Positions 53,198-61,896 of a stretch of DNA of 64,000 nt are shown here, in pieces. The first letter of the stretch is position 1, and each line of letters starts with the position of its first letter. Source of the DNA: Polaribacter litorisediminis (GTDB lineage: Bacteria; Bacteroidota; Bacteroidia; Flavobacteriales; Flavobacteriaceae); NCBI RefSeq assembly GCF_019968605.1, contig NZ_CP082966.1:1103001-1167000 (forward strand), written 5' to 3'. A model generated the notes under the pieces. That model was not told the origin of the DNA. It ran no database searches and worked only from the letters and a program-made list of their open reading frames with translations. The position numbers and the translations under genes are program-made.

Positions 53198-55000
53198 ATG
53201 CAAAACAACTATACCAAGTGCGTAGTCTGTTGTTTTTTGTTGGTTTTTTTATCCTGTAATAAAGAAATGAACGTAAGTAAAGAGGTTCAAATAGAACAAA
53301 AGGTAGATGCTCTTCTAAAGTTAATGACTTTAGAAGAGAAAATCGGACAAATGTCTCAAATAAGACATTTTGAAGAATCTGCAGACGAACATATTACTGA
53401 AAAATTGATAGGTTCTATAATTCATACAGAAGGTCCTACTCCCGGAAAAACTGCTTTAGATTGGCAAAAGCGCTTTACAGAATTGCAAAAGAAAGCACTT
53501 GCGACAAGATTGGGTATTCCTTTATTATTTGCTGTAGATGCTGTTCATGGTCAAAACACCTATGAAGGTGCTACCATTTTTCCGCATAATATAGGTTTAG
53601 GAGCTACTCAAAATGAAGAATTGGTAGAGAAAATTGCTTCAATTACAGCCTTAGAAAGCCAAGCAACAGGTTTTAATTGGGTTTTTTCTCCTTGTATTGC
53701 AATTCCTTTTAATGAAAAATGGGGAAGAGTTTATGAAGCTTTTTCAGAAAGTACCGAATTAACAGAAAAATTAACCAAAGCTTCGGTAAAAGGACATCAA
53801 GGTAATTTATCTGATCCAACTACGGTAATGGCAACAGCGAAACATTTTATCGGGGATGGTGCTACCGATTTTGGGGTTGAAGGAGGAGAAACTTCTTTAG
53901 ATTCAAAACAAATTCAAAATCGTCTTTTAGCACCGTATAAAATTGCTGTTAAAGAAAATATTGGTGCAGTTATGGCGTCTTTTAATACGGTATCAGGTAT
54001 TTCAATGCATGCGCATAAAGCATTAATTACGGATACATTAAAAGTTGGGATGAACTTTGATGGTATTGTAGTTTCTGATTGGAAAGGATATTCTCGTTTT
54101 GGAGAAAATGATATTATCAATGCAGGGATAGACGTGATTATGGCTGTCGATGGCGATTTAGAAGATTTTCAAGATGGATTAAAGGCCGGAGTTGAAAATA
54201 AAACTGTTAAAATGTCTAGAATTGATGATGCGGTAAAAAGAATTTTACGTCAGAAATTTAGGTTAGGACTTTTTGAAAATCCTTTTCCTGAGGCAAGTTT
54301 AATTTCTAAAATAGGGATTAAAGAGCACAGAGATATCGCAAGGCAAGCGGTAAGAGAATCCTTGGTTTTGTTAAAAAATGAAAAGAATGTTTTGCCTTTA
54401 TCAAAAGAAATCAAGAAAATTGTAGTGGTTGGCGAACATGCGAATTCTTCAGGATTACAATCTGGAGGTTGGACGATACATTGGCAAGGAACTAAAGAAA
54501 ATTATAAAGGAGCAACTACAATTTTAGACGGAATTAAAAAGCAGGCTAAAGGCCAGGTCGTGTACGATAAAGATGCTACTAAAAAATATTTTGATGCAGA
54601 TATCGCTATTATCGTTGTGGGTGAACTGCCTTATGCAGAGTTTTTTGGCGATATAGACCATGAATCTAATCAACTAAAATTAACATTAACAGAAACGCAT
54701 CAAAAATATATAAAAACCTATCAAGAAAAAGGCATAAAAACAGTCGTTGTTTTAGTTTCAGGAAGACCATTGGTAGTTACTGATGAAATAGCACAATCAG
54801 ATGCTTTTATTGCAGCTTGGTTATTAGGTTCTGAAGGAGATGGAGTTGCAGAAGTACTTTTCGGAGATTTTAATTTCTCGGGGAAATTACCGCACTCTTG
54901 GCCAAAAGGAATCAAAGATTATCAAAGTAAATATGGTCCTAATTTTTGGGACAATACAAAAGAACCATTATTTAAATTTGGTTACGGCTTAAAATATTAA
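53198..55000 (+). CDS. GH3 beta-glucosidase lipoprotein
   Basis: This retaining exo-beta-glucosidase (600 aa) releases glucose from laminari-oligosaccharides. The ATG at 53198, five bases after the GH149 stop, is preferred to the in-frame TTG just upstream. Lipobox VFLSC (C20) is followed by NKEMN, which is basic rather than acidic and so more consistent with a periplasm-facing lipoprotein. GH3 motifs are FAVDAVHGQNTYEGATIFPH, ATAKHFIGDG and nucleophile D294 in GIVVSDWKGY. The second alpha/beta domain (about 390-600) ends LFKFGYGLKY. There is no PA14 or fibronectin-III extension, a compact form of the family. Confidence 0.94.
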   Translation: MQNNYTKCVVCCFLLVFLSCNKEMNVSKEVQIEQKVDALLKLMTLEEKIGQMSQIRHFEESADEHITEKLIGSIIHTEGPTPGKTALDWQKRFTELQKKALATRLGIPLLFAVDAVHGQNTYEGATIFPHNIGLGATQNEELVEKIASITALESQATGFNWVFSPCIAIPFNEKWGRVYEAFSESTELTEKLTKASVKGHQGNLSDPTTVMATAKHFIGDGATDFGVEGGETSLDSKQIQNRLLAPYKIAVKENIGAVMASFNTVSGISMHAHKALITDTLKVGMNFDGIVVSDWKGYSRFGENDIINAGIDVIMAVDGDLEDFQDGLKAGVENKTVKMSRIDDAVKRILRQKFRLGLFENPFPEASLISKIGIKEHRDIARQAVRESLVLLKNEKNVLPLSKEIKKIVVVGEHANSSGLQSGGWTIHWQGTKENYKGATTILDGIKKQAKGQVVYDKDATKKYFDADIAIIVVGELPYAEFFGDIDHESNQLKLTLTETHQKYIKTYQEKGIKTVVVLVSGRPLVVTDEIAQSDAFIAAWLLGSEGDGVAEVLFGDFNFSGKLPHSWPKGIKDYQSKYGPNFWDNTKEPLFKFGYGLKY

Positions 55001-55067
55001 AAATAGAATTAGCTTAAATTATTATAGATTATTTAGCAGATTTTATCATACATTAAATAAGACAAAA

Positions 55068-56354
55068 ATGAAAAATAAAATACAAACATTTCTAGTTATT
55101 GGATTCTTAATTTTTATGATATCATGTGTAAAAACAGAAAAAAAAGACGATAAAATTTTGAATACAAAGAAAGAATTAACAGCAGCAGATATTTTAGGAA
55201 ATCCTGATTATTTAGCTATTTCTTATGGTGGTTACAGAGAAAAATCGAGAGAAGAAGGGCAACCTACTATTGCTCAATTGAAAGAAGATTTAAAGTTGAT
55301 GCATACCATGGGTATTAGAATTATTCGTACGTACAATGTACAACCTAAATTGCCTCATGCCGCAAATATTTTAGAAGCAATTTCTCAATTAAAGAAAGAA
55401 GATACAAGCTTTGAAATGTATGTAATGTTAGGTGCATGGATAGACTGCTTAAATGCTTGGACAGATAAAACTCCAAATCATGATGTAGAAAGTCCACAAA
55501 ATGAAGGGGAAATCGCAAGAGCCGTTGCTTTAGCGAATAAATACCCAGGTATTGTAAAGGTTATTGCTGTAGGTAATGAAGCTATGGTAAAATGGGCAAC
55601 TAGTTATTTTGTACAGCCAGATGTAATTTTAAAATGGGTAAACCATCTACAAAACCTTAAAAAAGAAGGAAAGCTTTCTAAAGATTTATGGATTACTTCA
55701 TCAGATGATTTTTCTTCTTGGGGTGGAGGTGATGAAAACTATAGAGTTCCAGCTTTAAAGGAGTTAATAAAGGCTGTAGACTATGTTTCTATGCATACAT
55801 ATCCTTATCACTATTCGCATTATATGCCAGGTTTTTGGAGAGTTCCTGAGAACGAACAAAACCTTACTGATATAGAAAAAGTGGACAAAGCTATGTTGCG
55901 TGCAGCTGCGAAAGCGAAACAATTATATCAAAAGGTGGTTGATTATGTGCATTCTATTGATGCTTCAAAAACTATCCATATTGGCGAAACTGGTTGGGCA
56001 ACAACTTCAAGTGGTCATTATGGAGTCAATGGATCTAGAGCTACGGATGAGTATAAGCAAGCCTTATATTATAAGCATTTAAGAGAATGGACTAATAAAG
56101 AAGGTATTTCTTGTTTCTATTTTGAGGCTTTTGATGAGCAATGGAAAGATGCACAAAACCCAAAAGGTTCAGAAAACCACTTTGGATTATTTACGTTAAA
56201 TGGAGAAGCTAAATATCCTATTTGGGATTTAGTGGATAAAGGTATCTTTAATGGTTTAACAAGAGATGGTCATAAAATTAAAAAAACGTTTGAAGGAGAT
56301 AAAGAAGCTTTAATGAAAACAGTTTTAGTTCCCAATACAGAATATCCAAGATAA
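55068..56354 (+). CDS. GH17 beta-1,3-glucanase/glucanosyltransferase lipoprotein
   Basis: This clan-A enzyme (428 aa) acts on beta-1,3-glucan, with lipobox FMISC (C20) followed by VKTEKKDD. The acid/base candidate is E171 in IAVGNEAMVKW and the nucleophile is E307 in IHIGETGWATTS. Family features include MGIRIIRTYNVQP, VSMHTYPYHYSHYMPG and the aromatic YFEAFDEQWKD. The lysine at +2 from the cysteine suggests a periplasmic location. It is followed at 12 bases by the clan-A lipoprotein gene. Hydrolysis versus transglycosylation cannot be told from sequence. Confidence 0.92.
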   Translation: MKNKIQTFLVIGFLIFMISCVKTEKKDDKILNTKKELTAADILGNPDYLAISYGGYREKSREEGQPTIAQLKEDLKLMHTMGIRIIRTYNVQPKLPHAANILEAISQLKKEDTSFEMYVMLGAWIDCLNAWTDKTPNHDVESPQNEGEIARAVALANKYPGIVKVIAVGNEAMVKWATSYFVQPDVILKWVNHLQNLKKEGKLSKDLWITSSDDFSSWGGGDENYRVPALKELIKAVDYVSMHTYPYHYSHYMPGFWRVPENEQNLTDIEKVDKAMLRAAAKAKQLYQKVVDYVHSIDASKTIHIGETGWATTSSGHYGVNGSRATDEYKQALYYKHLREWTNKEGISCFYFEAFDEQWKDAQNPKGSENHFGLFTLNGEAKYPIWDLVDKGIFNGLTRDGHKIKKTFEGDKEALMKTVLVPNTEYPR

Positions 56355-56366
56355 AGATTATTAAAC

Positions 56367-57383
56367 ATGAAGTACATTACTTTCATACTACTTTTTGCTT
56401 TCACTTTTACGGCTTGTAAAAGTGAACTAAAAAATGATGTCGTTTCCATTTCTGGCAGAAAACTTATGGTAAATGAAAAACCGTATTTAATAAAAGGAAT
56501 CTGTTATCATCCTGTACCGAAAGGAAGTGATAAAGTTAGTTTTGACAATCTATCGAAAGATTTAGCTTTAATGACTGAAGCTGGTATCAATACAATTAGA
56601 GTGTATGCTCCAATCGAAGATGCAAAAGTTTTAGATCAAATAAGCGATGCAGGAATCAAAGTAGTGCTTGGTTTTGGCTATAACCAAGGAGGTAAAAATG
56701 ATATTCTCTCAGGTTCCTTTATCAACTATGTAAACAAGTTTAAGAATCATAAGGCAATTCTGATGTGGGAGCTAGGAAACGAGTATAATTATCATCCTGA
56801 ATGGTTTGATGGCGATATTAAGAATTGGTATAAAGCCATGAATAGTGCCGCAGATTTAATCCATCAAAATGATTCAAATCATCCCACAACAACTGCTCAC
56901 GGAGAGTTACCAGATTCCCTCGCACTGTCAATGAGTCCAAATATAGATGTTTGGGGAATGAATGTATATCGATGGGACAATCCAGAAGAAATTTTTCAAC
57001 AGTGGAAATCCATTAGTGAAAAACCTATGTATTTGTCTGAAGCTGGCGGCGATAGTTATATGACCATTGCAAAAGCTGGTTTTGAAAAAGGAAGGAATGA
57101 AAAAGCGCAAGCTGCTGCTACTTCTAAAATTTTAACGAAAACTTTTGCGAATACCAATATCAATTCTGGTGTAACACTATTTTCATTTACAGACGGATGG
57201 TGGAAAGCAGGAAACAATACCACACAAGATGTTGGTGGATGGGCGCCAAATAGTTCAGGGGTTCCTTATGATGGAGCTCCGAATGAAGAGTTTTGGGGAA
57301 TTGTAGATATTGATAGAAATAAGAAGGAAGCATATACGATTCTTAAAGAACAATATTTGAATTTAAATAAAAAGGATTATTAA
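56367..57383 (+). CDS. Clan GH-A glycosidase lipoprotein, homologue of the fusion protein's catalytic half
   Basis: This is a 338-aa lipoprotein enzyme, lipobox TFTAC (C17) followed by KSELKND. A single TIM barrel holds INTIRVYAPIEDAKVLDQI, acid/base E139 in WELGNEYNYHPEWF, VWGMNVYRWDN, nucleophile E225 in MYLSEAGGDS and FSFTDGWWKAGN. Each of these blocks has a counterpart in the same order in the gene at 41654. The N-terminal GICYHPVPKG and GINTIRVY segments also recall GH72 beta-1,3-glucanosyltransferases and GH2 barrels; the CAZy family is not settled by eye. It stands between GH17 and GH30 genes. A role in cutting or remodelling beta-1,3-glucan oligosaccharides in the periplasm is inferred from context. 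Confidence 0.78.
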   Translation: MKYITFILLFAFTFTACKSELKNDVVSISGRKLMVNEKPYLIKGICYHPVPKGSDKVSFDNLSKDLALMTEAGINTIRVYAPIEDAKVLDQISDAGIKVVLGFGYNQGGKNDILSGSFINYVNKFKNHKAILMWELGNEYNYHPEWFDGDIKNWYKAMNSAADLIHQNDSNHPTTTAHGELPDSLALSMSPNIDVWGMNVYRWDNPEEIFQQWKSISEKPMYLSEAGGDSYMTIAKAGFEKGRNEKAQAAATSKILTKTFANTNINSGVTLFSFTDGWWKAGNNTTQDVGGWAPNSSGVPYDGAPNEEFWGIVDIDRNKKEAYTILKEQYLNLNKKDY

Positions 57384-57395
57384 AAAAAGTATATT

Positions 57396-58901
57396 ATGAA
57401 AATACCTACAAATTACATATATTTTTTTTTACTATTTTTAATTATGAGTTGCACAAAAGATATAGTACAATTATCTGTGGAAGTTTATGAAACTTCCGCT
57501 AGTGGAAATAATTTAATGAAATTAGATGATTTTTCTTCGGATGTAAATCAGCAAGAAATTATTCAAATAAAATTATTGCCAGAGCAAAAACGCCAAACAA
57601 TTTCGGGTTTTGGAGGCTCTTTTACAGAATCATCCGCTTATTTGTTGAACAAGCTAAGCAAAAAAAATAGAGATGTTATTATCGAAGCCTATTTTGGAGA
57701 AAGCGGTGCTAAATACTCGCTAACCAGAACACACATGAATTCTTGCGATTTTTCTTTAGGGCAATATTCCTATGCACCTATAGCGGGCGATAAAGAATTA
57801 GAACATTTTACAATTGAAGAAGATAAGGATGATATTATCCCATTTATTAAAGATGCCATGGCGGTATCTAAAGACGGATTTAAAATTTTATCCTCTCCTT
57901 GGACAGCTTCTCCTTGGATGAAAGATAATAGTGCTTGGACCGGTGGAAAATTATTACCAGAATATTATGATACTTGGGCATTATTTTTCTCTAAATATGT
58001 AACCGCCTACAAAAATGAAGGCATTGATATTTGGGGTTTTACGGTAGAAAATGAACCTTTGGGTAATGACAGCAACTGGGAAAGTATGCATTATTCGCCA
58101 GATGAAATGACCAATTTTGTTCAACATCACCTGGGTCCAAAATTAGAAGCCGATTATCCAAACATTAAAATCTTAGGATATGATCAAAACAGAGAACATT
58201 TAAAAGAATGGGTAGATTCTCAATTTAAAAATGAACAAACCTCGAAATATTTTGATGGAACCGCAATTCATTGGTATGCGAGTACGTTTGATTATTTTCC
58301 GGAAGAATTGCAATATGCACATCATAAAGCACCAAATAAATATTTAATACAGTCAGAAGCTTGCATCGATGCTCAGGTTCCCGTTTGGAAAGACGATGCT
58401 TGGTATTGGAAAAAAGAAGCGACCGATTGGGGATGGGATTGGGCTCCTGAAAAGGACAAACATATGCATCCTAAATATGCTCCGGTAAATAGATATGCTA
58501 GAGATATTATTGGTTGTTTAAATAATTATGTAGATGGTTGGATCGATTGGAACATGGTGTTAGATACACAAGGCGGACCAAACTGGTTTAAGAATTGGTG
58601 TATCGCCCCAGTAATCGTAAATCCTGAAACAGATGAAGTTTATTTTACACCACTATATTATACCCTTGCTCATTTTAGCAGATATATAAGACCAGAAGCT
58701 AAAGTAATTACTTTAGAAAATTCTGATAAAGAATTAATGGTAACTGCGGCTGAAAATCCTGATGGATCTATTGCAGTAGTGGTTTTTAACGAACAAGAAG
58801 TGCCAAAAAATATAAGTTTAAATCTAAATGATAAAAGCGTAGATATCAAAATAAAGGGGCAATCTATTCAAACGATTATGATTGAGAATACTAATTACTA
58901 A
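57396..58901 (+). CDS. GH30 beta-glucosidase/beta-1,6-glucanase lipoprotein
   Basis: This GH30 enzyme (501 aa), lipobox LIMSC (C19) followed by TKDIVQ, probably removes beta-1,6-linked glucose branches of laminarin or cleaves beta-1,6 links. The barrel shows ISGFGGSFTESSAYLLN, YSLTRTHMNSCDFSLGQYSY and ILSSPWTASPWMKDN. The acid/base is E220 in FTVENEP and the nucleophile is E321 in IQSEACID. The C-terminal beta-domain (about 420-501) is typical for the family (LAHFSRYIRPEA, VVVFNEQE). It begins 12 bases after the clan-A gene. The glucosidase/endoglucanase split is not resolved by eye; the branch-cutting role is from knowledge of laminarin loci. Confidence 0.92.
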   Translation: MKIPTNYIYFFLLFLIMSCTKDIVQLSVEVYETSASGNNLMKLDDFSSDVNQQEIIQIKLLPEQKRQTISGFGGSFTESSAYLLNKLSKKNRDVIIEAYFGESGAKYSLTRTHMNSCDFSLGQYSYAPIAGDKELEHFTIEEDKDDIIPFIKDAMAVSKDGFKILSSPWTASPWMKDNSAWTGGKLLPEYYDTWALFFSKYVTAYKNEGIDIWGFTVENEPLGNDSNWESMHYSPDEMTNFVQHHLGPKLEADYPNIKILGYDQNREHLKEWVDSQFKNEQTSKYFDGTAIHWYASTFDYFPEELQYAHHKAPNKYLIQSEACIDAQVPVWKDDAWYWKKEATDWGWDWAPEKDKHMHPKYAPVNRYARDIIGCLNNYVDGWIDWNMVLDTQGGPNWFKNWCIAPVIVNPETDEVYFTPLYYTLAHFSRYIRPEAKVITLENSDKELMVTAAENPDGSIAVVVFNEQEVPKNISLNLNDKSVDIKIKGQSIQTIMIENTNY

Positions 58902-58928
58902 CTAATAACTAATAAATACCAGAATTAT

Positions 58929-60437
58929 ATGAAAAATTATGTTACGCCATTAAAAGATAAAGTGCCATTAGGTCAAAAGGCTGCTTTCGGAGCAGGTCAT
59001 TTAGTTTTAAATTTACTTCCTGGCGCATTAGGGGTTTTTATGTTTTTTCTATTAACAGCCTTTGGAATGGATCCTTTTTTAGCTGGTTTATTAGGAGGAC
59101 TTCCTCGAATTTTTGATGCAATAACAGATCCAATTATGGGTTTTATTACGGATAATACAAAATCTAAATGGGGACGTAGAAGACCTTATATTTTTGTAGG
59201 TGCTATTTTAAGTGGACTTTTATTTGCCTTATTATGGCAATTAGATCCAGAAAATACGCAAGATTATAATTTTTGGTATTTCCTAATTATGTCGATGGTA
59301 TTTTTAATTGGTAATACCATGTTTGCAACACCATTGGTTGGTTTAGGATATGAAATGACTTCAGATTACAATGAAAGAACTAGATTGATGGCATTTTCTC
59401 AAACGATTGGTCAAATAGCTTGGATGATAGTTCCTTGGTTTTGGGTAATTATTAGTGATCCAGATATGCTACCTATTTCTGCAGAAGAAATAAGTAGAAT
59501 CGCAGCATTAGGCTTAAACGATGCGGATGCAGCAAAAACAACTTTAGAGGCGGTGCAAGCAAATGGGGTTAGAAAACTTTCCATACTTGTAGGTATTGCT
59601 TGTATCATTTTAGGTGTTTTACCAGCTTTTTTCTGTAAAGGTATGGACTCTGGAAATATGGAGAACAGAAAAGAAATATCGCTAAAATCTTTAGGTTCTA
59701 ACTTAATGGATCTTTTTAGAGGGATAGCTCAAGTTGCTAAAAATAAACCTTTTACAAGACTTTGTGGCGCTACATTTTTAGTTTTTAACGGATTTCAAAT
59801 GGTTGCTGCCTTTAGTGTATACATTATCGTTTTTTACATGTACAATGGTAGTTACGCAGATGCAGGTACATTACCAGCTTGGTTTTCTACAATAACGGCA
59901 TTAATTACAGCATTTGGAGTAATTCCTATTGTTTCTTGGATGGCTGGTAAATGGGGGAAACGAAGAGCGTTTATATACTCTACAGCAATTTCAATTGTAG
60001 GATATGGTCTAAAATGGTGGGCATTTGATCCTGAAAATGTGTATTTATTATTCATGCCAATTCCATTTATGGCTTTTGGTTTAGGAGGTTTGTTTACATT
60101 AATGATGTCTATGACAGCAGATGTTTGTGATTTAGATGAATTAGAAAACGGAATGCCAAGAAAAGAAGGTACTTTCGGAGCAATTTACTGGTGGATGGTA
60201 AAATTAGGGCAAGCTTTAGCCTTGGTATTAGGGGGTGCAGTTTTAAAATTGGTAGGTTTTGATGGTGCGGCAATTCAGCAATCTGCAGAAACCATGACGA
60301 GTTTAAGACTTGCAGACGTTTTTATCCCAGCGACTACGGCGGGTATTGCAATTTGGATTATGTGGAAATATAGTCTAAACGAAGATAGAGCAAGAAAAAT
60401 TAAAGAACAATTAATAGAACGAAGAGGAGAATTATAA
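58929..60437 (+). CDS. GPH-type sugar:cation symporter (MFS), predicted laminari-oligosaccharide importer
   Basis: This is a predicted 12-helix inner-membrane symporter (502 aa) of the glycoside-pentoside-hexuronide branch. The characteristic loop after helix 2 is DNTKSKWGRRRPYIFVGA, with ITDPIMGFITDN just before it. A cytoplasmic central loop (about 235-260) precedes the second half, whose GKWGKRRAFIYSTAIS segment is the paired loop. It ends in a basic tail (ARKIKEQLIERRGEL). It sits between the periplasmic GH30 and the signal-less GH17, so it probably carries di- or oligosaccharides to cytosolic GH17 and GH149. Only the direction and class are supported; substrate is by context. Confidence 0.9.
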   Translation: MKNYVTPLKDKVPLGQKAAFGAGHLVLNLLPGALGVFMFFLLTAFGMDPFLAGLLGGLPRIFDAITDPIMGFITDNTKSKWGRRRPYIFVGAILSGLLFALLWQLDPENTQDYNFWYFLIMSMVFLIGNTMFATPLVGLGYEMTSDYNERTRLMAFSQTIGQIAWMIVPWFWVIISDPDMLPISAEEISRIAALGLNDADAAKTTLEAVQANGVRKLSILVGIACIILGVLPAFFCKGMDSGNMENRKEISLKSLGSNLMDLFRGIAQVAKNKPFTRLCGATFLVFNGFQMVAAFSVYIIVFYMYNGSYADAGTLPAWFSTITALITAFGVIPIVSWMAGKWGKRRAFIYSTAISIVGYGLKWWAFDPENVYLLFMPIPFMAFGLGGLFTLMMSMTADVCDLDELENGMPRKEGTFGAIYWWMVKLGQALALVLGGAVLKLVGFDGAAIQQSAETMTSLRLADVFIPATTAGIAIWIMWKYSLNEDRARKIKEQLIERRGEL

Positions 60438-60455
60438 TAATTAAAAGAATAACAA

Positions 60456-61373
60456 ATGTCATATAGAGAAGAACGTAAGTTTTCATTAGATAAAGCTAAT
60501 TTTAGTGGAAGCGCAGGAGTAGATTTTAGTAAATATGAATCTATTGAAGATTTAAAAGAGTTATGGAATGATACCTTAGAAAAGGGTATGCACGGAATTT
60601 GTTTTAGTATGTATGAAGATGGTCAAGAGCCAGGAGATACCATTACTGAAGAACAGGTGGAAAGAAGAGTTAAAATTTTAAAACCTTATACAAAATGGAT
60701 ACGTTCTTTTTCTTGTATAGAAGGTAATGAGCACATTCCTAGAATGGCAAAAAAACACGGAATTAAAAATCTTGCTGGTGCTTGGTTAGGAGACGATTTT
60801 GAAAAAAATGAGCTAGAGATAGCAGGTCTAATTCAATTAGCTAAAGAAGGTTGCGTAGATATTGCCGCTGTGGGTAATGAGGTGATGTATCGTAAAGATT
60901 TAACAGAAGATCAATTGTTAGAATACATATATCGAGTTAAAGATGCTTTAAAAGGTATGGATATTCCGGTAGGTTATGTAGATGCTTATTATGAATTTTC
61001 ACACAGACCAAGAATTACAGAGGCTTGTGATGTTATTTTATCGAACTGTTATCCTTATTGGGAAGGTTGTAGCATAGAACATTCATTAAGTCATATGCAA
61101 CAAATGTTTGGGCAAGCTGCTGCTGCAGGAAATGGAAAAAAAATAATTATTACCGAAACAGGTTGGCCAAGTAAAGGCGAAAGTTTAAGAGGTGCACATT
61201 CTACCGAAGAAAATGCAATGAAATACTTTATAAACGCGCAGGCATGGTCCGCCAAAGACAACGTAGATATTTTCTATTTTTCTTCTTTTGATGAATCTTG
61301 GAAAGTAGGAGCAGAAGGAGTCGTTGGGGCTTACTGGGGACTTTGGGATAAGCACGAAAAATTAAAATTTTAA
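60456..61373 (+). CDS. GH17 enzyme without signal peptide, predicted cytosolic
   Basis: This 305-aa GH17 barrel has no signal peptide, lipobox or membrane segment (start MSYREERKFSLDKANFSG). The acid/base is E142 in IAAVGNEVMYRK and the nucleophile is E234 in IITETGWPSKG; SNCYPYWEG and YFSSFDESWKVG are typical. GH17 enzymes of bacterial laminarin loci are usually exported, as is its relative at 55068, so this one probably works on imported oligosaccharides beside GH149. Possible roles are trimming to sizes the phosphorylase accepts, or transglycosylation. It is the last gene of block C, 18 bases after the importer and followed by a strong terminator. Confidence 0.9.
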   Translation: MSYREERKFSLDKANFSGSAGVDFSKYESIEDLKELWNDTLEKGMHGICFSMYEDGQEPGDTITEEQVERRVKILKPYTKWIRSFSCIEGNEHIPRMAKKHGIKNLAGAWLGDDFEKNELEIAGLIQLAKEGCVDIAAVGNEVMYRKDLTEDQLLEYIYRVKDALKGMDIPVGYVDAYYEFSHRPRITEACDVILSNCYPYWEGCSIEHSLSHMQQMFGQAAAAGNGKKIIITETGWPSKGESLRGAHSTEENAMKYFINAQAWSAKDNVDIFYFSSFDESWKVGAEGVVGAYWGLWDKHEKLKF

Positions 61374-61395
61374 GAAATAATTAAAATTTTTCTCT

Positions 61396-61427
61396 AAAAG
61401 CTTCTGTACTAGTACAGAAGCTTTTTA
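61396..61427 (+). terminator. Strong terminator after block C
   Basis: AAAAGCTTCTGTACT and its exact complement AGTACAGAAGCTTTT form a perfect 30-base palindrome (61396-61425) followed by T and AT-rich sequence. It lies 22 bases after the GH17 stop and closes the GH149-to-GH17 operon. The palindrome can serve transcripts from either side. Confidence 0.9.
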
Positions 61428-61478
61428 ATTGAAAAGAATTCCTCGATGGGCTGCGTTGGGGTTTCCGTTGAAATTGTT

Positions 61479-61498
61479 ATTCCCGTGAAAACGGGAAT
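61479..61498. repeat. Small hairpin ATTCCCGT-GAAA-ACGGGAAT
   Basis: An 8-bp perfect stem is closed by a GAAA tetraloop. It has the form of dispersed intergenic repeats common in flavobacterial genomes. No gene function is seen. Confidence 0.5.
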
Positions 61499-61565
61499 CT
61501 AAATAATAGAATTTTGGTTTTTGACTTTTTTAGGTTAAAATTTGTGCTCAACTTGATTGCGTAAC

Positions 61566-61633
61566 AAACGAGCGAAACCGGCCTGCAGGCAGGCAGGGTA
61601 ACTCTATGGGGCTGCCTCGAGCATCGTTCGTTT
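61566..61633. repeat. GC-rich inverted-repeat island with CCTGCAGGCAGGCAGG core
   Basis: AAACGAGCGA (61566-61575) and TCGTTCGTTT (61624-61633) agree at 9 of 10 positions as inverted repeats. Between them lies CCTGCAGGCAGGCAGG (61582-61597), far more GC-rich than the surrounding DNA. It looks like an inserted dispersed repeat, not a regulatory site. Confidence 0.45.
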
Positions 61634-61896
61634 CAAGAAATACTTTTTTTTTGAAACCTATTTACTACCTATACAAATCTAAAAGAACCTATACATAAAC
61701 CATACACGATAAAATTGATAGATGAATCTTTCATTAAAGTATGTAAATAATAATTTTTAGTAAAGTGCATTAAATCAAAGTATACATTAAAAAATGATGA
61801 AATAATTTCGTTGTATATAGTTTGTTGTGGTCTTTTTTATGGATTATTTAAAAAAAACATTTAAATTTGAATATAATTAATTTAAAACAATATAAC
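61634..61896. other. Leader region of the last gene, no further gene
   Basis: AT-rich non-coding DNA that must hold the promoter of the gene at 61897. TATATAGTTTG at 61815-61825 resembles the -7 element but with altered spacing, so no firm promoter is called. Confidence 0.5.

Noticed and set aside
61867..61896. Upstream start for the T9SS protein
   Set aside because: It would put ten polar residues before the signal peptide; the ATG at 61897 starts a standard signal sequence MKKITLLVALL.
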